This document shows, in pieces, positions 41,261-49,716 of a stretch of DNA of 64,000 nucleotides. Source of the stretch: Pseudomonas yamanorum (lineage in GTDB: Bacteria > Pseudomonadota > Gammaproteobacteria > Pseudomonadales > Pseudomonadaceae); contig NZ_LT629793.1 of assembly GCF_900105735.1 (NCBI RefSeq), positions 4,588,001 to 4,652,000 of the forward strand, given 5' to 3'. The notes under the pieces were generated by a model. The model was not told where the DNA came from. It was given only the letters and a program-made list of their open reading frames with translations, and searched no databases. A program made the position numbers and the translations under genes. The number at the start of each line of letters is the position of its first letter. Within the stretch, counting starts at the first letter, position 1.

Positions 41261-42073
41261 TTACAGCTGGCCGCTCAGGCCAAATCGTTTTTTCAAGACA
41301 GTCTCCAGCAAACCCTTGGGCAACAGCGCCGCCATCCACGGCAGCGCCCTGCAACCATTGCCTGAACGCAACAGACGCGGCGGTGTTGTCTGTTGCACGG
41401 CCTTCAATACATCCGCGGCAAAAACGCGAGCGGGCGTAGGCCGATCCTGGGAGGCCTTGGCCCGGGCGCGGATGTTTTCGCGCAGTGGCCACCAGGGCGA
41501 CTTTTCATTGATCAACAGCTCGGCCTGGGTGCCGGCGTTTTTTGCAAAACTTGTATCGATGGCCCCCGGCTGCACTTCCATCACCCGCACGCCGAAGGGC
41601 GCGAGCTCCATGCGCAACGCATCACTCAAAGCATGCACCGCCGCTTTCGAGGCGCAGTACGCACCGGCAAACGGTGTAACCAACACGCCGGACACGCTGC
41701 CGATATTCACCACCAACCCTTTACGGCGACGCAGGGCAGGGAACAGCGCCTGGGTCACCCCAACCACGGAAAATACGTTGGTCTCGAATTGCTGCTGCAT
41801 CGCCTGGGTGCCGCCGTCGAGCAACGGGCCCATGGCGCCGTAGCCAGCGTTGTTGATCAGTACGTCCAGCTCGCCGATCTGCCCCGCCAGTTGCGCCAGC
41901 GCGGCGCTGTCGTTGACGTCGAGTTGCACCGCGTTAAAGCCGGCGCTGCCGAGTGCCGCCACATCCTCGCTGCGCCGGGCGCTGGCCCACACTTCAAAAC
42001 CGGCTTGCTTGAAGGCGTCCGCCAGGGCACGGCCGATACCACTGGAACAGCCGGTGATGAGCACATTGGGCAT
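41261..42073 (-). CDS. Short-chain dehydrogenase/reductase
   Basis: A classical SDR of 270 residues with the cofactor loop TGCSSGIG (7-14), NNAG (74-77), catalytic S126, Y139 and K143 (YCASK). The Asp/Arg pattern after beta-2 ('SARRSED') suggests NADP(H). A C-terminal extension ('PWMAALLPKGLLETVLKKRFGL') resembles retinol-dehydrogenase-like SDRs that associate with membranes. The substrate is unknown. It converges with the LysR gene and is 20 bp downstream of the small membrane-protein gene. Confidence 0.85.
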   Translation of the reverse strand: MPNVLITGCSSGIGRALADAFKQAGFEVWASARRSEDVAALGSAGFNAVQLDVNDSAALAQLAGQIGELDVLINNAGYGAMGPLLDGGTQAMQQQFETNVFSVVGVTQALFPALRRRKGLVVNIGSVSGVLVTPFAGAYCASKAAVHALSDALRMELAPFGVRVMEVQPGAIDTSFAKNAGTQAELLINEKSPWWPLRENIRARAKASQDRPTPARVFAADVLKAVQQTTPPRLLRSGNGCRALPWMAALLPKGLLETVLKKRFGLSGQL

Positions 42074-42093
42074 GGATCAGTCCTTTGTCGTTA

Positions 42094-42579
42094 TTAGTCA
42101 GAGAAGCTGCCTTGCAAATGCTCGGCACGAAATTCCAGGGTTTGCGGGCGGTAGCCGGGGCGCAGCGGCGGCACTGGCAGGCAGTCTTCCCAAGTAGCGC
42201 CAGCCTGCAACTCACCGGGGCCGCGATAGCGCGGGGCAGCGTACACGTTGTCCGCCAGGTTGACCGTATCGCCCGGCGCATAAGCGGCGATGCGCCAACG
42301 CAGTTCGGTCAGCGGTACGTTGTTGCCGTTGTTCAAGGTGAGCTTGAGCGGGCGGTCCGCCGGGCATTCTTTCGGGGCGTAGACGGTACGCAGTTCCAGA
42401 CGCGCCAATTGCTGGGCCTCGCGGTTGTCCAGCCACACCACCCATACCGCCACCAGGCCCAGGCCGACGGCGGCCGCGAGGGAAACCGGCAACGCCTTGG
42501 CGGGGTAGCGCAGCAGGAGGACCAGCCAAGTAATGATCAGCAGAACACCGATGAACACGATAAAGCCCTCGCTTGCCAT
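42094..42579 (-). CDS. Conserved membrane-anchored protein of unknown function
   Basis: A 161-residue protein with two N-terminal TM helices (about 5-23 and 29-49), followed by a periplasmic-looking beta-rich region ('KLTLNNGNNVPLTELRWRIAAY', 'GPGELQAGATWEDCLPVPPL') with two cysteines. I recall similar Pseudomonas proteins annotated loosely as multidrug transporters, but nothing in the sequence supports transport. It is probably co-transcribed with the SDR. Confidence 0.65.
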   Translation of the reverse strand: MASEGFIVFIGVLLIITWLVLLLRYPAKALPVSLAAAVGLGLVAVWVVWLDNREAQQLARLELRTVYAPKECPADRPLKLTLNNGNNVPLTELRWRIAAYAPGDTVNLADNVYAAPRYRGPGELQAGATWEDCLPVPPLRPGYRPQTLEFRAEHLQGSFSD

Positions 42580-42675
42580 GAGCTTTCATCGTAGCTGAGC
42601 CCGGAGGCTAAGCCTATTCACTTGCCGAAATGCACTGCTATTTTCCCATCGGAACCCGCTGAGCCTCTTACACCA

Positions 42676-42705
42676 CTGACTGATTTATCACTGGAGTGAT
42701 ATCTC
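42676..42705 (+). promoter_or_regulatory. Candidate repressed promoter of the toxin gene
   Basis: TATCACT-GG-AGTGATA (42686-42701) is a perfect 7-bp inverted repeat 55 bp before the toxin start. It lies between a -35-like CTGACT (42676) and a weak -10 (TATCTC at 42700). An operator in the spacer would allow repression. The palindrome is certain; the promoter elements are weak matches. Confidence 0.4.
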
Positions 42706-42755
42706 TTTTACAAGGGTAACAATGGACTGGCCCCCTTAATCACAGGGTCCATTTA

Positions 42756-45700
42756 ATGATTGTTAAACCTCATACCCACTATCAGCCTGATCTTCCCCCT
42801 TCCTCAGACTCAACCCGCCCTCAACCTTCAGAAAGGCCAGCGCCTCCACTCGGGGATCAGGCACCACTTTCTGGCCACGCCGTCACCGGTACCCCCGTTC
42901 TACCGGTCGTTCGGGGTATTCGTCCGGCCGTTGTCGCCGAGTATGTTTTTGGCAGACCCGCTTCTGCCCAACAAGGGTTTCTCACTCAGCACGATGCACT
43001 CAACATTAAAATCAACCGGTTGATCAGCCAGCAGCCCACCTACGAACAGTTTGTGCAGGAATATCAGGAGTACGTTGCCACGACGCCTGGCGCCGTGGGG
43101 GAAGTCGGGGATCTGTTTGCCAACGCTGTCACTCGGTTCTGGACGTCTGCCCGCCCCACCGAAACAGACCCGAGCCCGCCTCAAGACCAACTGATCAACC
43201 TGCACCGGCAAATGCTCTCCACCCAGGCGGCGCTACGGGTGGAGGACGGCACCCTGAGCCTGGCGAGCAAAGCCCTGATCGACAAGGCGTTCCGCTATCC
43301 GACCCTGGCGGCCCGGGAAAACGCCTTCCCCAACGGTGCGCGGCCCGGTGTGTATCCGATCACGGTGGATGACAATACGCCGAACGGCGCGTGCTTGGCC
43401 GGGGCCTTCATGATCACCACCACCGATGGCTCCGGGCAAACGCAACCGCACTGGCCCAACGGCAACAAAAACTTGCCTGCCAACCAGGACCATGGACCTG
43501 TGGTGCTCTACACCCCAGGTGAGGGCTTTGAAGAGTTCGCGACCCCTGCACAATTGCAGGCGGCACTGATGCAACGAATTGACAAAGGAGGCGTTCCCGC
43601 AGAACTGCTGTCGCAGAGCTTGCCCTTGTCGGCGGAAAACCTGCGCAAACCGTTACGCGGGGAGGACCTGACGCTGAGTTTCGTCCCGACTTCAGGGGAC
43701 GTGATTGCTGAAGCGATTCCTCGGCTTCTGGAGCGACAAAAAGCCGAACTGAATGCCCTGACGCACTCAGACACCAGCGACATGAACGGCCCACAAATCT
43801 CCCAGGCCATGAACAACGCCGCCAATTGGTCTTCTCAACTGGACGGCAGCAATGCAATGCTCGCCCGGGGAGAAAGGCTTGAAGAAAAACAGCAGCCACC
43901 GTGGCTGAAAAACCTGTCGCGCATGAGCGAGGGGCAATACAAAGACCTGGATGCACGCGAGCAGCAATCCCTCCAGACGCTGGTGCCGTTGCTGGAAGAG
44001 ATCCCTTCACTGCAGGACTTTGCCAGTCAGCAATTAAAGGCTGCACTCAGGAAAAAATACCCAACGGTGAATTTCGACCCGGACAAGATCGTGGTGACCA
44101 CCACCACGCAATCCAGAATTCATACCGGTCGGTCAGGTGCTTACGTCCCGCGCGATGTCGGCAGGCAGCACAGCTCATTGATTGACCTGGCCCTGAGAAA
44201 CCCTACGGCATGGCCCGCAGCAGAAAGCCACCAGGATACTGAGGTGAAGTTCGCCGCGAAGCTGACCGATACTTCAGGCAAACCGGTAATCGGGGCAGAT
44301 GGAAAACCCCTGGTGTTGGGAACCGAGGACCTCAAGGCGCTGGTGAATGAGCTCGATGTGGGCGGCAACTACATCGCGCTACTCAAGGAACGGATGGCAC
44401 CGGACGCCCAGACGGGAAAGCCGGGAAAACTGCGCGCAGCGTGGAAAGCCAACCTGTCGGATGTCATGCAGAAACAGGCGTTTCTGGGGCAGTTGAACCC
44501 GCAGGCTTATCCACAAGGCTCCTCGGGACCTGAATGGGTCCGGGCCGTGCTCGATTTTCCGGACGCCTCCACGCGGCCCCAAGTGGATGGAAAGACCGTT
44601 GTCGCCAACACCGTCAGCCACTACGGTCAGGCGCTTCAGGGTGTGATCGCTATCGGCAACGGGCAGGACGGGCCGCTTGTGCTGTATAGCCCTGATGCGC
44701 CTGACGGGATCTCCTTTCGGGAAGTCGCCAATCAGGCGGCCCTCAGTGCGCTTTTCAAAGAACCGGGATGGCGAACCTACGCAATTAGCAAAACGTCGCC
44801 GCTCGATCCGGACGGTGTAGGGGCAATCATCGAGGGGAGCATGGTTGAAAACGTAGAGCGGCTGGGACGGATAAATGAGTTGGGCAGCAACGCCTACCTC
44901 ACACCTATCCAAGGCAATTTCCAGGACACGCTGTACAAACAACTGACGGAAATATTGATCGATAAGGCGGACGTCGGTTCTGTCAGCTCAGATGAAGTAG
45001 CCAAAGAATCGAGATACAACAAGAGCCTGTTCGGCATCGAGGTCGCCACGATGTTCATGGACTTGCTGCCCATTGTCGGAAAGGGCGTTTCGACCGCGGC
45101 CCGGCTGACCAAGGCGGGGCTGCGTGTCATCCGGGCACCGGGACAATCCATCGTCAACCTGCTCAACAAACCCAACCGCCTTGCCATGATCTACGCCCGG
45201 TATGGCGACGGCAGCGGCATGGCGGCAGGTAGCAAGGCCAGCCCAATTATGCGCCCGGTCCTGCAGCCACCGCCGATCAGTAGAGTCGTCGCGCCGTTGT
45301 TGAATCCAATGGCGATACGCCAGGCATCGGCGGAGGAGGCCTCAGCCCGCGCATTGCCAGACATCAGTGCCCATTCCGTGGCTGACAGCCTGCTCAGTGG
45401 CCGCACGATGAGGGGCGACGGCACCTATCAAGTCGGCGAGCAGTTCTATGTGCGTTACACCGATGGTACCGGCGTCAGTCAACCCTATGAAATCAGCCCG
45501 GTGTACAAGGTCGAGGGGGGACCTGTGCGGGTCATTGACGCGCAAACCAAAAAAACCGTGGCATTCCTGCAGCCGGCGGGCGAGGGCGAATGGCGATTGA
45601 ATCGTTTGCCGGGCGGGATCAAGTCAGGAACCCCAGGCTCAAAGAAGGCTAGCCAGCCCCAGGCACAAAAGGCGCTTGGTCGGCCAGGCAGCTCTGCCCC

Positions 45701-46139
45701 ACTCGCTGCAACGAACAAGCCATTGGTCAATCATCCGGATTGGCGGTCGATAGTGGATTCGGGCCTGCACAACGGGCAACCCGTTTATATCCACTACACC
45801 AGCAAGGAAGGCGCCGAAGCGATCGCTCGGGGGCACAGCATTAATGATCTGATGCGTGGGGAAACGCGGGCGGGTTCAAAGGGCGGTGTGTACGTTAATC
45901 CCCCCGGCCAGCAACTTAATGGCGAAAACGTGGAAAACCTGTTGTTTCTAGGTAACGAACGTTATGTGGGCAGGGGCGATTATATGGTGGTATTCAGCAG
46001 CGACCAGGTTCCGCAGGACCTAGGTTCCATCACGTCGGGTAGCCAGTTCGTTGAGTTGAAGATGAACAAGGAAATCAAGCTGACTGAGTCGAACTTTCTG
46101 TATTTGGGGCCGAATCAGTTTCCCGACTATTTCAGTTGA
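42756..46139 (+). CDS. Large predicted toxin with C-terminal HYD1-like ADP-ribosyltransferase domain
   Basis: A 1127-residue protein with no signal peptide. Residues 1-50 are Pro-rich and disordered. Residues 55-700 resemble the large 'dermonecrotic toxin' (DUF6543-type) proteins of pseudomonads, with two copies of a 'GPxVLYxP' module (248-254, 639-645) and 'GGNYIALLKERM' (536-547). A hydrophobic segment spans 757-800. A 'YxVGEQFYVRY...' linker domain (877-953) and a Pro/Gln/Ala hinge (957-990) precede a C-terminal domain (about 1000-1105). There 'YIHYTSKEGAEAI' and 'GGVYVNPPG' match the HYD1 ART pattern, with E1100 a candidate catalytic Glu. No immunity gene follows. Functional calls are inference from remembered family patterns. 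Confidence 0.6.
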   Translation: MIVKPHTHYQPDLPPSSDSTRPQPSERPAPPLGDQAPLSGHAVTGTPVLPVVRGIRPAVVAEYVFGRPASAQQGFLTQHDALNIKINRLISQQPTYEQFVQEYQEYVATTPGAVGEVGDLFANAVTRFWTSARPTETDPSPPQDQLINLHRQMLSTQAALRVEDGTLSLASKALIDKAFRYPTLAARENAFPNGARPGVYPITVDDNTPNGACLAGAFMITTTDGSGQTQPHWPNGNKNLPANQDHGPVVLYTPGEGFEEFATPAQLQAALMQRIDKGGVPAELLSQSLPLSAENLRKPLRGEDLTLSFVPTSGDVIAEAIPRLLERQKAELNALTHSDTSDMNGPQISQAMNNAANWSSQLDGSNAMLARGERLEEKQQPPWLKNLSRMSEGQYKDLDAREQQSLQTLVPLLEEIPSLQDFASQQLKAALRKKYPTVNFDPDKIVVTTTTQSRIHTGRSGAYVPRDVGRQHSSLIDLALRNPTAWPAAESHQDTEVKFAAKLTDTSGKPVIGADGKPLVLGTEDLKALVNELDVGGNYIALLKERMAPDAQTGKPGKLRAAWKANLSDVMQKQAFLGQLNPQAYPQGSSGPEWVRAVLDFPDASTRPQVDGKTVVANTVSHYGQALQGVIAIGNGQDGPLVLYSPDAPDGISFREVANQAALSALFKEPGWRTYAISKTSPLDPDGVGAIIEGSMVENVERLGRINELGSNAYLTPIQGNFQDTLYKQLTEILIDKADVGSVSSDEVAKESRYNKSLFGIEVATMFMDLLPIVGKGVSTAARLTKAGLRVIRAPGQSIVNLLNKPNRLAMIYARYGDGSGMAAGSKASPIMRPVLQPPPISRVVAPLLNPMAIRQASAEEASARALPDISAHSVADSLLSGRTMRGDGTYQVGEQFYVRYTDGTGVSQPYEISPVYKVEGGPVRVIDAQTKKTVAFLQPAGEGEWRLNRLPGGIKSGTPGSKKASQPQAQKALGRPGSSAPLAATNKPLVNHPDWRSIVDSGLHNGQPVYIHYTSKEGAEAIARGHSINDLMRGETRAGSKGGVYVNPPGQQLNGENVENLLFLGNERYVGRGDYMVVFSSDQVPQDLGSITSGSQFVELKMNKEIKLTESNFLYLGPNQFPDYFS

Positions 46140-46169
46140 GCGCGTTTGAAAGCGCTGGGGTAATGATCT

Positions 46170-46228
46170 AAAAAAGCCCCCGACCCACCGGCTGCGGATA
46201 GGGGACGCAGTCGGTGTGACGGGGGCTT
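46170..46228 (-). terminator. Alginate operon terminator
   Basis: A long hairpin: the outer stem 46174-46182 pairs with 46220-46228 (9 bp, GCCCCCG core), and the inner 11-bp stem 46186-46196 pairs with 46206-46216 (one G-T). On the minus strand the outer stem runs into TTTTTT, ending algA transcripts 16 bp after its stop. On the + strand CTTCTTGT follows, so it may also partly end the toxin transcript. Confidence 0.88.
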
Positions 46229-46243
46229 CTTGTGCCGCTTTGT

Positions 46244-47695
46244 TTACTGCGCGATGGTTTTCACCGACACGCCACGCTCGATTGGCGTAGACCGACCGTA
46301 GATATCTTCAAAACGCTCGATATCGTCTTCACCCAGGTAGCTGCCGGACTGCACCTCAATGATCTCCAATGGGATCTTGCCCGGGTTGCGCAAGCGGTGC
46401 ACCGAAGCAATCGGGATGTAGGTGGACTGGTTTTCGGTGAGCAGGAACACGTTCTCGTCACAGGTGACTTCGGCGGTGCCACTGACCACGATCCAGTGTT
46501 CGGCGCGGTGGTGGTGCATCTGCAACGACAGGCAGGCGCCCGGCTTGACCGAGATGTGCTTGACCTGGAAGCGGCCGCCCATGTCCACCGAGTCGTACGA
46601 GCCCCACGGACGGTACACCTCGCAGTGGTTCTGGGTTTCGCTGCGGCCCTGCTCATTGAGGGTGTTGACCATCTGCTTGACGCCCTGGACCTTGTCCTTG
46701 TGGGCAATCATCATCGCGTCCTTGGTTTCCACCACCACAATGTTTTCCAGGCCGATCACCGACACCAGCTTGCCGTTGCCGTGGATCATGCAGTTCTTGC
46801 TGTCCTGGATCACCACATCGCCCTTGCTGACGTTGCCGTTGGCGTCTTTTTCATTCACGTCCCACAGCGATGCCCAGCAACCCACGTCGCTCCAGCCGGC
46901 GGTCAATGGCACCACGCAGGCCAACTGGGTTTTTTCCATCACGGCGTAGTCGATGGAATTGTCCGGGCAGCAGGCGAAGGTGGATTCGTCGATGTCGATA
47001 GTGTCGGCGGTGTGGTTGCTGCGCTCCAGGGTCAGCACGCAGGTGTCGTAGATGTCCGGGTCGTGCTTTTTCAGCTCTTCGAGGAAGCGGCTGGCGCGGA
47101 ACAGGAACATGCCGCTGTTCCAGAAATAACCACCGCTTTTGACGAATTCGGTGGCGCGTTTTTCATCAGGTTTTTCAACGAACTGTTGCACGCGGCTGAC
47201 GCCTTCGGGCAGCAGCGAATCGTTGGTCGACTTGATGTAGCCGTAGCCGGTTTCCGGACGGGTGGCCGGCACGCCGAACAGCACCATTTCGCCACGCTCG
47301 GCTGCCACAGTGGCCAGGGCCAGGGCACGTTGCAGGGCTTTCTGGTCGTCCAGCACGTGGTCGGCCGGCAGCACCAGCATCAACTCGTCACGGCCTTCGT
47401 TGACCAGCATCATCGCCGTCAGGGCCACAGCCGGCGCGGTGTTGCGGCCGAACGGTTCCATCAGGATGCGCTGGGTTTCCAGTTTGCGGGCAGCCAGTTG
47501 CTCGTTGACGATAAAGCGGTGGTCCTTGTTGCAGACCACGATGGGTGCGTCCATGCCGTCGAACACCAGGCGCTCCAGGGTTTGCTGGAACAGGGTGTGC
47601 TCGCCGGTCAGGGCCAGGAACTGCTTGGGAAACTGTTTACGCGAAAGCGGCCAAAGACGTGAGCCGCTACCACCGGAAAGGATTACTGGAATCAT
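46244..47695 (-). CDS. algA: Mannose-6-P isomerase / GDP-mannose pyrophosphorylase
   Basis: Bifunctional cytosolic enzyme of 483 residues that performs the first and third steps to GDP-mannose. The N-terminal pyrophosphorylase signature 'GGSGSRLWPLSRKQFPKQFL' is at 8-27. The C-terminal cupin isomerase domain holds the metal-binding 'QMHHHRAEHW' motif. It is the last gene of the alginate operon, separated from algF by a 149-bp gap with a REPIN, and is followed by the operon terminator. Confidence 0.97.
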   Translation of the reverse strand: MIPVILSGGSGSRLWPLSRKQFPKQFLALTGEHTLFQQTLERLVFDGMDAPIVVCNKDHRFIVNEQLAARKLETQRILMEPFGRNTAPAVALTAMMLVNEGRDELMLVLPADHVLDDQKALQRALALATVAAERGEMVLFGVPATRPETGYGYIKSTNDSLLPEGVSRVQQFVEKPDEKRATEFVKSGGYFWNSGMFLFRASRFLEELKKHDPDIYDTCVLTLERSNHTADTIDIDESTFACCPDNSIDYAVMEKTQLACVVPLTAGWSDVGCWASLWDVNEKDANGNVSKGDVVIQDSKNCMIHGNGKLVSVIGLENIVVVETKDAMMIAHKDKVQGVKQMVNTLNEQGRSETQNHCEVYRPWGSYDSVDMGGRFQVKHISVKPGACLSLQMHHHRAEHWIVVSGTAEVTCDENVFLLTENQSTYIPIASVHRLRNPGKIPLEIIEVQSGSYLGEDDIERFEDIYGRSTPIERGVSVKTIAQ

Positions 47696-47727
47696 GGTGT
47701 TTCTCCTTGAATCAAATTTGGTTAGAG

Positions 47728-47820
47728 CCTGTGGGAGCCGGGCTTGCCCGCGATGGCATCACCTCGGTGTACCTGATACACCGGGTTGTCCGCATCGCAG
47801 GCAAGCCAGCTCCCACAGGG
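47728..47820. repeat. REPIN in the algF-algA gap
   Basis: CCTGTGGGAGCCGGGCTTGC at the left end is mirrored by GCAAGCCAGCTCCCACAGG at the right, with GCGAT/ATCGC inside: the TTGCCCGCGAT flavour, shared with the copy inside algK. In the algF-algA message it would fold into a long stem-loop that could set 3'-5' decay limits and so the relative level of algA. Confidence 0.9.
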
Positions 47821-47844
47821 GGCAGCGTCAATCTGAAAATCTGA

Positions 47845-48501
47845 TCAGCGGGTCGACACAGGGCGCTTGACCCACACTGGCGACAGGTTGGCGCCGGTGC
47901 CGGTGACGTACAGCACTGCGGCTTCACCACGTTCCAGGGCGACCGGCTTCACGTCGCCGACTTTCTTGTCGCCCTCATACAGCGCCAGGCTGACCTTCAC
48001 CGGGTTGATCTCGCGCTCGCCACGGCCCTTGGCGGCCACGGCCTGGACCACGTCGGTCTTGCCGTCGGCGGTTTTCAGGGTCAGCGACTTGTCACTGAGG
48101 TTCTGCACGCGCACCAGGGATTTCTGCTTGTTCTTGAACGGCGGTTCTTCGATCAGTTGCGGCTGGCCGCTGCCGCTGCTGACCAGGGTGTAGTAGTGGT
48201 CGGCGGCGAGCTTGACCGGCAGGGTCTGGCTGCCGACCTTGGCGCTGTAGTCACCGCCCGGCATGAAGCTGAAGTCACTGCTGGCCAACGGGGCAACCTC
48301 GTTGAGGTTGGTGCTGCCGACGGTGGCGCTGACCTCCTGGTTGCTGGCGTTGTACACCCGCACAAAGCTCGAGCCTTTTGGCGCGACGGGGCCGTAGAGG
48401 GCGGCGTCGCCACCGGCGAAGGCGGACATCGAAATCACGCTCATGCCTGCAACGAGGGCAAAGGTTTTTGCGAGACGACGCGGAGTAGTAGTGAAAGTCA
48501 T
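47845..48501 (-). CDS. algF: Alginate O-acetylation protein AlgF
   Basis: A 218-residue periplasmic protein with a signal peptide cleaved near 'SAFA-GG' (about residue 29). It is required with AlgI, AlgJ and AlgX for acetylation of mannuronate residues and probably helps acetyl transfer or complex assembly. The mature part is beta-rich. It sits 16 bp after algJ in the conserved operon order. Confidence 0.94.
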   Translation of the reverse strand: MTFTTTPRRLAKTFALVAGMSVISMSAFAGGDAALYGPVAPKGSSFVRVYNASNQEVSATVGSTNLNEVAPLASSDFSFMPGGDYSAKVGSQTLPVKLAADHYYTLVSSGSGQPQLIEEPPFKNKQKSLVRVQNLSDKSLTLKTADGKTDVVQAVAAKGRGEREINPVKVSLALYEGDKKVGDVKPVALERGEAAVLYVTGTGANLSPVWVKRPVSTR

Positions 48502-48517
48502 GTGAGTTACCTCTCTT

Positions 48518-49705
48518 TCAGTTTTGCGCCCGGTTGGGCGTCTCGGAGTTCATGTTTTTAACGGCGGGAGTGTTGATAGCCATGTTCTGTTGGCGCATAC
48601 CGGCTTGTTTGAGCTGCGCAACCCACTGCGGGTCGGCATCGCCGATTTCGTTGTTCACAGGCAGATAACGTTCGGGAAACTCCCAGATCAGCACCTGTGG
48701 CGGGCTGTTCTTGAAGTCATCGCTTTTCAGGTAGCTGAGCATCGGGAGGATCGGGCCGTGGCCGTCTTCGGAGTAGTTGATGACGTCGCTGCCCAGGGCT
48801 TGCTTCAGCGCGCCGACAAAGTTCCAGTTCGGGTTGGCGCTGTAGCTGGTGCCCACCAGGGCCACCGGGGTTTCGCTGTCGGCGAACAGGGCGTCGTCGC
48901 CTTTGGTTTCAGCCAGGTGAGTCACGCGTTTTTGCAGCGGCTCCTTGGGTGGCATCAGGTTTTCGAACAGCGGGTCCAGGGGCAGGAACAGGCGCAGGTC
49001 GCCCTTGTGTGGCTCGGTCTTCTCGGCTTCGGTGACAAAGCGTTGAGGCTCGCCGCTCAGGGGCGTTTTGTTGGCAATTGTCTTGGCCAATTCTTTGGCC
49101 GCCACTTCAGCGCCGTCCGGGGTCCAATGGGTGTCGGTGCGCAGGAACACTTGCTGGCCGTGCAGCTTGGCCTGTTGCAGCGGGCCCATCAGGTCGGGAG
49201 CGACGATCTTGTCGGCGGCCATGCGGGCATGGAAGTCCTGGTACAGACCTGCGTGGATGCTCGCCGGCTGCACTTCACCCAGGTGTTCCGGGTACAGGCG
49301 CACCTTGGCCGGCACGATCGCCATCACCAGCTGGATGCCCTGGGCCTTGAGTTTCTGGCGCACGCCTTCCACCAGGGCGTAGTTGCCTTGCAGGTTCTGG
49401 TCTTCGTTGACGATGGGGTTGAATTCCTCGTCGCTGTAGAGCCAGTGATCGCGGCCGATCACCACGCCAGGGCGGCCTTCATTGAACAGCTTGTAGTCCA
49501 GGGCGGCCCAGAGGTTGGTGCCCAGGCGCTTGATCGGGAACTGGTCGTCGTAATGGGTCTCGACGGCCTTGGTCCAGCGACCGTTGAGCACGGTGGCGTC
49601 GGCGTTGGTGCTGAAGCCGAAGAAACTGCGCATCGACCAGGCGCCCAACGCCAGCAGCACGGCGAGGAACAAGGCGATGTAGAGGACGCGTAATGAACGG
49701 GTCAT
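48518..49705 (-). CDS. algJ: Alginate O-acetyltransferase AlgJ
   Basis: A 395-residue SGNH-like acetylesterase/transferase anchored by an uncleaved N-terminal helix (about 6-28). The catalytic signature is present: D191 and H193 in 'RTDTHWTPDG', and the Ser in 'VGTSYS' (S287). It passes acetyl groups received through AlgI toward the polymer, together with AlgX. It is 11 bp downstream of algI. Confidence 0.95.
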   Translation of the reverse strand: MTRSLRVLYIALFLAVLLALGAWSMRSFFGFSTNADATVLNGRWTKAVETHYDDQFPIKRLGTNLWAALDYKLFNEGRPGVVIGRDHWLYSDEEFNPIVNEDQNLQGNYALVEGVRQKLKAQGIQLVMAIVPAKVRLYPEHLGEVQPASIHAGLYQDFHARMAADKIVAPDLMGPLQQAKLHGQQVFLRTDTHWTPDGAEVAAKELAKTIANKTPLSGEPQRFVTEAEKTEPHKGDLRLFLPLDPLFENLMPPKEPLQKRVTHLAETKGDDALFADSETPVALVGTSYSANPNWNFVGALKQALGSDVINYSEDGHGPILPMLSYLKSDDFKNSPPQVLIWEFPERYLPVNNEIGDADPQWVAQLKQAGMRQQNMAINTPAVKNMNSETPNRAQN

Positions 49706-49716
49706 GGTCGGCTCCC

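Noticed and set aside
46140..46243. Possible immunity gene after the toxin
   Set aside because: Only 104 bp remain before the converging algA stop and they are filled by the operon terminator hairpin; no frame of useful length exists.
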